DNA of 32,389 bases from Gynuella sp. (GTDB taxonomy: Bacteria; Pseudomonadota; Gammaproteobacteria; Pseudomonadales; Natronospirillaceae): the NCBI GenBank assembly GCA_028282465.1, contig JANQHX010000032.1, positions 1-32,389 of the forward strand, read 5' to 3'. Within the stretch, counting starts at the first letter, position 1, and the number at the start of each line of letters is the position of its first letter. Shown here piece after piece: positions 27,008 to 32,389 of the stretch. Under the pieces are notes generated by a model. It was not told the origin of the DNA. It did not search any database and was given only the letters and a program-made list of their open reading frames with translations. Made by a program: the position numbers and the translations under genes.

Positions 27008-28390
27008 ATGAACGAAGAACCCAAATGCTATGTTTTAGACACCAATGTGCTAATTCATGACCCCAATTCAGTTTTTAATTTTGAAGAGCACGAAGTATTA
27101 ATTCCCATGGTGGTACTAGAGGAATTAGACAAACTGAAGATAGGCAATTCATCTGTTTCAGCCGATTGTCGGCAAGCAGTTAGAACCATAGATGCCATAC
27201 TGGGCAACGCTGACCCCAAAGAAATAACCCGAGGTGTTCCAATACGGAGAATGGAATCCTCGGAACCTCAAGGTAGACTGAGTATTCTAATGCAAAGTCA
27301 TGAAGTGGTTAAGCATCTCAACGATACCACCAATGACAACCTAATCATCAACGAACTCATTTCTCTACAAAAGCGAATGATTAACCGCGATGTTGTGTTA
27401 ATCACTAAAGACATCAACATGCGTCTAAAAGCCCGAGGCTGTGGGCTACAGGCTGAGGATTATCATAACGACCAGCTGATTTCCGACATAGACAGACTCA
27501 CCACCGGATACCATCTAATACCAGGGTCATTTTGGGAAAAAATAGAAGCCATAGAGCCTCAAAATGTTACTGGAGAGAAACACCACATTATTAAAAAAGA
27601 AGTGATGCGAGAGCTATTGGGTGGCAACTTTTACGTCAATCAATTTGTTGTGGATGACAAAGAGTTTATCGGTCGAATCATTCGCGATGATGGCCAGCAC
27701 ATCGCATTGGAGCTTCTTAACACTGGCATTTTAATGAGGCAAAAGGCCTGGGGGTTAAGTCCAAGAGACATCTACCAAGGCATGTCAATGTATCTCATGT
27801 TGGACCCGGATGTTGATTTGGTCAGTCTTAATGGGCCAGCAGGCAGTGGCAAAACCATATTGGCTTTGGCTTGCGCACTTGAGTTAACCCTGGAGCAAAA
27901 AGACTTTAAACGCATTATCGCCACTCGCAGTACCCGTGGTTTAGATGAAGATATAGGTTTTTTACCTGGTTCAGAAACTGAAAAAATGAGTCCATGGTTA
28001 GGAGCGTTCACAGACAATTTAGAAGCCTTACATGCAGAAGACTATGATCCATCTGGCAGTGAGCATTATGTGGGCTCTAACATGCCAATCCATTTTAAAT
28101 CTTTGAATTTTGTAAGAGGACGAAGTTTTCAACACGCCTTATTAATTGTGGACGAAGCCCAGAACCTTACACCTCATCAAATGAAAACCATCATTACCAG
28201 AGCAGGTGAGGGAACCAAGGTTGTTTGCTTAGGTAACCTCGCACAAATTGATACCCCATACTTGGGCGCAACCAGTTCTGGTTTAACTTATATGAGTGAA
28301 CGATTTAAAGGTTTTGATCATGGCAGCTCATTAACCTTAAAAGGTGTTGCTCGAAGTCGGTTAGCGGCCTATGCGGAACGCCATTTGTGA
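27008..28390 (+). CDS. PIN-PhoH family ATPase/ribonuclease
   Basis: A 460-residue two-domain protein. The N-terminal PIN domain (about residues 6-140) has YVLDTNVLIHDP with Asp11, VLEELDKLK and LITKDINMRLKA, the acidic set of a metal-dependent nuclease. The C-terminal PhoH ATPase has Walker A GPAGSGKT at 276-283, Walker B LLIVDEAQN near 380 and GNLAQIDTPYL. This is the YlaK/PhoH2 type, longer than PhoH/YbeZ. Members of the family act as RNA helicase-RNases, but the physiological target is unclear. GAGGG lies 5-6 nt before the ATG. It is not followed by a ybeY gene, which separates it from the YbeZ operon. Confidence 0.93.
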   Translation: MNEEPKCYVLDTNVLIHDPNSVFNFEEHEVLIPMVVLEELDKLKIGNSSVSADCRQAVRTIDAILGNADPKEITRGVPIRRMESSEPQGRLSILMQSHEVVKHLNDTTNDNLIINELISLQKRMINRDVVLITKDINMRLKARGCGLQAEDYHNDQLISDIDRLTTGYHLIPGSFWEKIEAIEPQNVTGEKHHIIKKEVMRELLGGNFYVNQFVVDDKEFIGRIIRDDGQHIALELLNTGILMRQKAWGLSPRDIYQGMSMYLMLDPDVDLVSLNGPAGSGKTILALACALELTLEQKDFKRIIATRSTRGLDEDIGFLPGSETEKMSPWLGAFTDNLEALHAEDYDPSGSEHYVGSNMPIHFKSLNFVRGRSFQHALLIVDEAQNLTPHQMKTIITRAGEGTKVVCLGNLAQIDTPYLGATSSGLTYMSERFKGFDHGSSLTLKGVARSRLAAYAERHL

Positions 28391-28478
28391 TGTGGCGCAC
28401 ATCCTGGGCTATAACTGGGTCATACTAAATCGTAATACTGTTCCATTCGTTCTTAATATTAGACTTTTCACACTCATT

Positions 28479-28496
28479 GGGCTTCAATAGAAGCCC
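28479..28496 (+). other. Hairpin upstream of gacA
   Basis: GGGCTTC-AATA-GAAGCCC is a perfect 7-bp stem with a tetraloop, 31 bp before the gacA ATG. There is no T-run on either strand after it, so a terminator for phoH is unlikely. It may be a structured leader of the gacA mRNA, whose start lacks a clear Shine-Dalgarno. Confidence 0.4.
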
Positions 28497-28527
28497 TATC
28501 CCCCTTAGACCAAAAACATAAAAAGCA

Positions 28528-29181
28528 ATGATTAAAGTAGTAGTCGTAGATGACCATGATTTGGTTCGTTCAGGTATTGCTCGGTTGCTTGGTGATGTTG
28601 AAGGAATAGACGTAATAGGCGAAGGGAACAGCGGTGAAAAAGCCGTTGAACTCGCCCGCAAGTTAGAACCCGATGTAATGTTAATGGATGTGAAAATGCC
28701 CGGTATTGGTGGCATGGAAGCAACCAGAAAAATTGCAAGAGTTTGCCCAGATGTAAGAGTGGTGGCCGTCACCGCCTGTGGAGATGATCCATTCCCTGGT
28801 CGATTGCTTCAAGCAGGCGCCTCAGGATTTCTTACCAAAGGAGCAGATGCCTCCGAAATGGCGTTAGCCATCAAAACCGTACAAGCCGGACAAAAATACA
28901 TCAGCCCAGAAGTTGCACAAAGAATGGCATTGCAGTCTTTCAATCCGGACTCTAATAACGAATCGCCATTTGATTCCTTATCTGAAAGAGAGCTGCAGAT
29001 CGCAATTATGATTGTGAATTGCTCAAAGGTTCAGGAGATTTCTGACAAGCTTTGTTTAAGCCCCAAGACAGTAAACACCTATCGATACCGAATTTTTGAA
29101 AAGCTCAATATCACCAGCGATGTGGAGCTCACTCACAAAGCAATTAAGCATGGTATGATTGACGCGGAAGAAACCATGTAA
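28528..29181 (+). CDS. gacA: Response regulator GacA/UvrY/VarA
   Basis: The response regulator of the BarA/GacS system, which in gammaproteobacteria activates CsrB/RsmY-type small RNAs to counter CsrA/RsmA. The 217-residue NarL/FixJ-type protein has the acidic pocket Asp8-Asp9, phospho-acceptor Asp54 (LMDVKMPGIGG), Thr82 and Lys104 (FLTKGA). A LuxR-type helix-turn-helix follows (LSERELQIAIMIV to TVNTYRYRIFEKL, about 150-195). It is followed by uvrC as in Pseudomonas, Vibrio and Escherichia, which fixes the identity. No clear Shine-Dalgarno precedes the ATG. Its sensor kinase is not in the window. Confidence 0.96.
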   Translation: MIKVVVVDDHDLVRSGIARLLGDVEGIDVIGEGNSGEKAVELARKLEPDVMLMDVKMPGIGGMEATRKIARVCPDVRVVAVTACGDDPFPGRLLQAGASGFLTKGADASEMALAIKTVQAGQKYISPEVAQRMALQSFNPDSNNESPFDSLSERELQIAIMIVNCSKVQEISDKLCLSPKTVNTYRYRIFEKLNITSDVELTHKAIKHGMIDAEETM

Positions 29182-29188
29182 CATCATT

Positions 29189-29218
29189 TCTCGGCTTTTA
29201 TTTGAATAAAGGTCGAGA
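29189..29218 (+). other. Strong hairpin between gacA and uvrC
   Basis: TCTCGGCTTTTATT and AATAAAGGTCGAGA form a 13-14 bp stem (two G-T pairs) around a tiny loop, 7 nt after the gacA stop and 23 nt before the uvrC start. No T-run follows, only CTCTCTCTAAAAT, so a simple terminator is unlikely. It could set an mRNA end, an RNase III site or a partial attenuator lowering uvrC expression. Confidence 0.5.
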
Positions 29219-29241
29219 ACCTCTCTCTAAAATAATTAATC

Positions 29242-31059
29242 GTGTCTGAATTCGATCCTAAACACTTTTTATCAACTCTCCCAAACAAACCTGGCGTTTA
29301 TCGAATGCTCGGTAACAATGACGAATTGCTATACGTTGGCAAAGCGAAAAACCTAAAAAACCGTGTCGGTAGTTACTTTCGCTCGAAAGGTTTAAACAAC
29401 AAAACATTAGCGCTTGTCAGTCGTATTAAAAATGTTGAAATCACTTTTACTCATAGTGAAACAGAAGCGTTATTGCTCGAACAAACCTTAATAAAAGAGC
29501 ATAAACCTCCTTTCAATATCATGTTGGTCGACGATAAAGGCTACCCGTTTATCTTCATTTCGAAGGGTAAATACCCAGGTCTGTATTTTCATCGTGGCGC
29601 GAAAAAGAAAAAGGGCACTTACTTTGGCCCATTTCCCAGTGCGGGGGCTGTCAGAGAATCTTTAGCTCTGTTACAAAAAACTTTTAAAGTTCGCCAGTGC
29701 GAAGATTCTGTTTTTGAAAACAGAAGCCGACCCTGTTTACAGTATCAAATCAAAAGATGTAAAGCCCCGTGTATGGAATACATCTCAGAAGAAAATTACC
29801 GAAGCGATGTGATGAGCACAGAGCTGTTTTTAAAGGGTAAAAGCAGTGACCTCATTGATACTTTGGAAGTTAGAATGGATGCTGCTGCGGAAAATCTAGA
29901 ATTCGAAATGGCTGCAGAAATACGAGATCAGATAACCAGCGTGCGAAAGGTTCAAGAACAGCAGTTTGTGGCTGGAGGGCAGGGCAATATAGACGTATTT
30001 GCTGCTTGTTTGGAAAACAAAGGTGCTTGTATATCCATGCTCGTGGTTAGAGATGGCAGAGTATTAGGTAACAAATCTTTTTTCCCAAAAGTGGGTTTGG
30101 AAGAATCCACTGGAGAAATGCTCGAAAATTTTCTTGGTCAGTTTTATTTCAGTCATCGAAACCATGAAATTCCAAGTGAAGTCTTATTGAACCTGGAGTT
30201 ACCCAGTATTGAACTCTTTGAATCAGTTTTTGAAAAAGAATTTTCAAGAAAAGTCAGAGTCTCTGCAAATGTTCGAACGGATCGAAAACGCTGGGTAGAA
30301 TTAGCAAATACCAATGCCCGTGAACAACTGGCGTTGCACGCAGCCAAAAAGCAAAGTGTGACGAAACGATTTGATGAACTGCAAAACGTTTTAAGTTGGG
30401 ACGGCACCATTAATCGCATGGAGTGCTTTGATATTTCCCATACACAAGGGGAAGCCACAGTCGCAAGCTGTGTTGTATTTGATCAGCAAGGCCCGAAGAA
30501 AAGCGATTATCGAAAATTTAATATCGAAGGCATTACACCCGGTGACGATTACGCAGCCATGGAACAAGCGTTAACCAGACGGTATTCCAGAATTTTAAAA
30601 GAAAATAAAAATTTACCAGACCTGATCATCGTTGATGGTGGTAAAGGCCAGATGAATACCGCCTTAAAAGTGATGGAAGAACTTCAGTTAACTGGAACGA
30701 CTTTGATGGGGATTTCAAAAGGTGAGGGTCGTAAACCCGGTTTAGAAACACTTTATGTGGGAAACACTGACACCACACTTGATCTAGAAATAAATTCTCC
30801 TGCCTTCCATCTACTTCAACATATTCGGGATGAAGCCCATAGGTTTGCGATTACGGGTCACCGAGGTGCAAGGGCTAAAGCCCGAATTGGGTCCAAGCTT
30901 GATGGCATTCAAGGTGTAGGCCCAGAGCGCAGAAAAGCACTTATTCGACATTTTGGAAGTGCGAAAGGGGTAGAAGCAGCGAGCATAGAAGAAATAGCCA
31001 AGGTGAATGGAATCAGTCATGCCTTGGCTGAGAATATTTATGAGCACCTGCACAACTAA
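29242..31059 (+). CDS. uvrC: UvrABC excinuclease subunit C
   Basis: UvrC makes both incisions around DNA lesions in nucleotide excision repair. The 605-residue length is normal. The N-terminal GIY-YIG nuclease is visible (NKPGVYRML, LYVGKAKNLKNRV, Glu in SETEALLLE). Next are the Cys-rich segment with RPCLQYQIKRCKAPC, the UVR domain that binds UvrB (about 205-240) and the RNase H-like nuclease (CFDISHTQGEATVAS, IVDGGKGQ). The helix-hairpin-helix pair is at the C-terminus (DGIQGVGPERRKALI). The start is GTG with no clear Shine-Dalgarno, so coupling to gacA mRNA structure is possible. Cytoplasmic. Confidence 0.97.
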   Translation: MSEFDPKHFLSTLPNKPGVYRMLGNNDELLYVGKAKNLKNRVGSYFRSKGLNNKTLALVSRIKNVEITFTHSETEALLLEQTLIKEHKPPFNIMLVDDKGYPFIFISKGKYPGLYFHRGAKKKKGTYFGPFPSAGAVRESLALLQKTFKVRQCEDSVFENRSRPCLQYQIKRCKAPCMEYISEENYRSDVMSTELFLKGKSSDLIDTLEVRMDAAAENLEFEMAAEIRDQITSVRKVQEQQFVAGGQGNIDVFAACLENKGACISMLVVRDGRVLGNKSFFPKVGLEESTGEMLENFLGQFYFSHRNHEIPSEVLLNLELPSIELFESVFEKEFSRKVRVSANVRTDRKRWVELANTNAREQLALHAAKKQSVTKRFDELQNVLSWDGTINRMECFDISHTQGEATVASCVVFDQQGPKKSDYRKFNIEGITPGDDYAAMEQALTRRYSRILKENKNLPDLIIVDGGKGQMNTALKVMEELQLTGTTLMGISKGEGRKPGLETLYVGNTDTTLDLEINSPAFHLLQHIRDEAHRFAITGHRGARAKARIGSKLDGIQGVGPERRKALIRHFGSAKGVEAASIEEIAKVNGISHALAENIYEHLHN

Positions 31060-31108
31060 AGCGTCTACCTTTATACTACGGAAAATTTTTTAAGGCCCTG
31101 TCTAATTA

Positions 31109-31681
31109 ATGAACATCCCCAATTGGCTCACGCTTTTTCGAATCATTCTCATACCCGTTGTCGTTTTAATTTATTACTTACCTTTTTGGTGGCAACCCGT
31201 TTGGTGGGCTTTGCCTTTATCCGCGGCGCTTTTTACCGTTGCTGCATTAACTGATCTGCTCGATGGATATCTTGCTAGAAAGCTTGGACAAACCACTCCC
31301 TTTGGAGCATTTCTGGACCCAGTAGCAGATAAACTTATTGTAGCTGCAGCACTGGTCATGCTGGTTGAAGTGCATGCAAACCCTTGGTTGACCATACCCG
31401 CTATCATAATTATCGGGCGTGAGATTGTGATCTCAGCCTTGCGAGAATGGATGGCAGAACTGGGCAAAAGAGCCAGTGTAGCCGTCAGTATGATTGGTAA
31501 ATTTAAAACCACCATGCAAATGATTGCGATTGTAGTTTTACTAAGTCAGCCACCGGGTGAATGGCTATCCTATATAGGACTGGTTTTATTGCAGATTGCT
31601 GCCGTGCTCACATTATGGTCAATGATTGTTTATCTAAGAGCGGCTTGGCCACAATTAAGCCCTTTCAAAGACGCTAAGTGA
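31109..31681 (+). CDS. pgsA: Phosphatidylglycerophosphate synthase
   Basis: PgsA joins CDP-diacylglycerol and glycerol-3-phosphate to make phosphatidylglycerophosphate, the precursor of phosphatidylglycerol and cardiolipin, in the inner membrane. The 190-residue polytopic protein carries the complete CDP-alcohol phosphotransferase motif D-x2-DG-x2-AR-x8-G-x3-D-x3-D: Asp49, Asp52, Gly53, Ala56, Arg57, Gly66, Asp70 and Asp74. The N-terminus [12 protein letters not shown] is typical. It follows uvrC by 49 bp without an obvious terminator, so it probably shares the mRNA. Confidence 0.96.
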   Translation: MNIPNWLTLFRIILIPVVVLIYYLPFWWQPVWWALPLSAALFTVAALTDLLDGYLARKLGQTTPFGAFLDPVADKLIVAAALVMLVEVHANPWLTIPAIIIIGREIVISALREWMAELGKRASVAVSMIGKFKTTMQMIAIVVLLSQPPGEWLSYIGLVLLQIAAVLTLWSMIVYLRAAWPQLSPFKDAK

Positions 31682-31711
31682 TTAAAAATTAAGGATTTTT
31701 TGGATTTTCTG

Positions 31712-31739
31712 TTGACAGAGCAAGAGGTTGCTTTACAAT
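31712..31739 (+). promoter_or_regulatory. Sigma70 promoter of the tRNA operon
   Basis: TTGACA at 31712-31717 and TACAAT at 31734-31739 with a 16-bp spacer form a near-consensus promoter. The bases after the -10 box (GCCGCCTCG) are GC-rich, the discriminator type linked to stringent control of stable RNA genes. Transcription should begin near 31746, just before a bulged hairpin at 31749-31772 that precedes tRNA-Gly. Confidence 0.8.
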
Positions 31740-31777
31740 GCCGCCTCGCTTTGAGGAACAAAGTTCTTAAAGGTTAC

Positions 31778-31853
31778 GCGGGAATAGCTCAGTTGGTAGA
31801 GCACAACCTTGCCAAGGTTGGGGTCGCGAGTTCGAATCTCGTTTCCCGCTCCA
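31778..31853 (+). tRNA. tRNA-Gly (GCC)
   Basis: A 76-base tRNA with acceptor arms GCGGGAA/TTCCCGC, a D-arm TAGCTCAGTTGGTAGAGCA, and anticodon loop TTGCCAA with anticodon GCC at 31811-31813. It has the T-loop GTTCGAATC and an encoded CCA end. It is the first gene of a Gly-Cys-Leu operon downstream of pgsA, a conserved arrangement in this bacterial group. Confidence 0.97.
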
Positions 31854-31945
31854 AATTCGATACTCAATTGCGAATATCAAAATCCTAGAAACCACCTAGG
31901 TTCGGACAAGTCCGAAGTCACTCATTACCAATACAGTGACGACAA

Positions 31946-32019
31946 GGCGCGATGGCAGAGTGGTTATGCAGCGGACTGCAACTCCGTGGACGCCGGTTCG
32001 ATTCCGACTCGCGCCTCCA
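31946..32019 (+). tRNA. tRNA-Cys (GCA)
   Basis: A 74-base tRNA with acceptor arms GGCGCGA/TCGCGCC, discriminator base T (as expected for tRNA-Cys) and an encoded CCA. The anticodon loop CTGCAAC gives anticodon GCA at 31978-31980. Second gene of the tRNA operon; the 92-bp spacer from tRNA-Gly holds no other recognised gene. Confidence 0.96.
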
Positions 32020-32024
32020 TTCTT

Positions 32025-32389
32025 CTAAGAATGGGAACCCCACCGGTAGCTTCTCATAGCTACAACCCAATGCCCGGGTGGTGGAATTGGTAGACACGAG
32101 AGACTTAAAATCTCTTGACCTTCGGGTCGTGCCGGTTCAAGTCCGGCCCCGGGCACCATTCTGTTTTCTTCCATAAAAAAACCTCCTAAGTGCCTGAAAG
32201 GTAATGACAAATTGGGGGTTCGATACAGGCCTTTTCGATCCCATGTTATGCGGTCTGTGAAGACCAGTTTTAGCACGGCCCGTTTCTCTTCGAAGCTTCC
32301 TAAACGCCAGATTTTCTGGGGGTTTGCGATGAAATCAAGGGCGGTTCGATACATAGGCGTAAAGGGTCGGGCTGGTTTGGCGGTAGATT
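32025..32389 (-). CDS. Large serine recombinase, C-terminal end (partial)
   Basis: The reading frame is open from the right window edge, so the start and catalytic domain lie outside. The visible residues (YRTALDFIANPQKIW, GSFEEKRAVLKLVFTDRI, YRTPNLSLPFRHLGGF) match the C-terminal end of large serine recombinases of the resolvase/zinc-ribbon family found on proteobacterial mobile elements. Family similarity stops near 32175. Beyond that the frame runs antisense through the whole tRNA-Leu gene and gives the tRNA-derived string GAGLEPARP before a stop at 32025; that tail is probably not conserved protein. The position suggests the recombinase inserted its element at tRNA-Leu. Family call is by motif recognition on about 70 residues. 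Confidence 0.72.
   Translation of the reverse strand, partial: STAKPARPFTPMYRTALDFIANPQKIWRLGSFEEKRAVLKLVFTDRITWDRKGLYRTPNLSLPFRHLGGFFMEENRMVPGAGLEPARPEGQEILSLSCLPIPPPGHWVVAMRSYRWGSHS
32072..32158 (+). tRNA. tRNA-Leu (TAA)
   Basis: An 87-base class II tRNA with acceptor arms GCCCGGG/CCCGGGC. The anticodon loop CTTAAAA gives anticodon TAA at 32106-32108. It has a long variable arm (TTGACCTTCGGGTCGTG), T-loop GTTCAAGTC and an encoded CCA. It appears intact although a recombinase gene ends against its 3' end. This tRNA is the likely integration site of the element at the right edge. Confidence 0.97.

Noticed and set aside
31700-32093. Short open frames on the plus strand across tRNA-Gly and tRNA-Cys
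   Set aside because: They translate through folded tRNA genes (for example the AQLVEHNLAKVG string from tRNA-Gly), have no ribosome-binding site and are typical tRNA shadows.
32025-32160. C-terminal extension with the GAGLEPARP string as a conserved protein domain
   Set aside because: This string is the well-known antisense translation of a tRNA-Leu gene, so it is not evidence of protein homology; only the residues upstream of it support the recombinase call.
1-32389. CRISPR array, insertion sequence, rRNA, toxin-antitoxin pair or biosynthetic gene cluster
   Set aside because: No regularly spaced repeats, transposase motifs, rRNA signatures or matching small gene pairs were seen by reading; apart from the right edge the genes are core or housekeeping types.

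Overview
The window looks like chromosome of a low-to-mid-GC marine-type gammaproteobacterium related to the Pseudomonas/Oceanospirillales/Marinobacter group. This rests on gene order and protein families, not on a species match. The block comEC, exbB/tolQ-type, exbD/tolR-type, lpxK, kdsB, low-molecular-weight phosphatase, murB is the Pseudomonas order (without the small ycaR gene usually found between lpxK and kdsB). The block gacA, uvrC, pgsA, tRNA-Gly, tRNA-Cys, tRNA-Leu is also classical for that group. ThrH, a phosphoserine/homoserine phosphotransferase best known from Pseudomonas, agrees.

Layout. 126-647 is a DUF2062 membrane protein divergent from comEC (684-2999). 3059-7413 is a tight plus-strand envelope cluster: a proton-channel pair, then lipid A (lpxK), KDO activation (kdsB), a tyrosine phosphatase and peptidoglycan precursor synthesis (murB), with several overlaps. 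After a 376-bp gap comes a large soluble hybrid histidine kinase whose sensor is a LacI-type periplasmic-binding-protein fold (7790-11146). It converges on gltBD (glutamate synthase, minus strand, 11233-17360), separated by a terminator palindrome. Next are a secreted glycerophosphodiester phosphodiesterase and cysH (assimilatory APS/PAPS reductase of the Fe-S type), both minus. thrH is divergent from cysH across a 136-bp region that holds a parS-like palindrome. thrH and pabB converge on a shared terminator. An alpha/beta hydrolase overlaps an NAD(P)-binding oxidoreductase.

23750-28390 is a signalling stretch: a small FHA protein divergent from a membrane Ser/Thr kinase, an unrecognised very acidic protein, and a PIN/PhoH ATPase. 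28528-31681 is gacA-uvrC-pgsA, followed by a three-tRNA operon with its own strong sigma70 promoter.

The right edge (32159-32389) carries, on the minus strand, the C-terminal end of a large serine recombinase pointing into the 3' end of tRNA-Leu. This is the signature of an integrated mobile element whose body lies beyond the window.

Most of the window is ordinary core genome. The less ordinary items are the tRNA-Leu/recombinase junction, the parS-like cluster between cysH and thrH, the soluble LacI-fold hybrid kinase, and the FHA/Ser-Thr kinase/acidic-protein group. I saw no CRISPR array, insertion sequence, rRNA or frameshifted gene.
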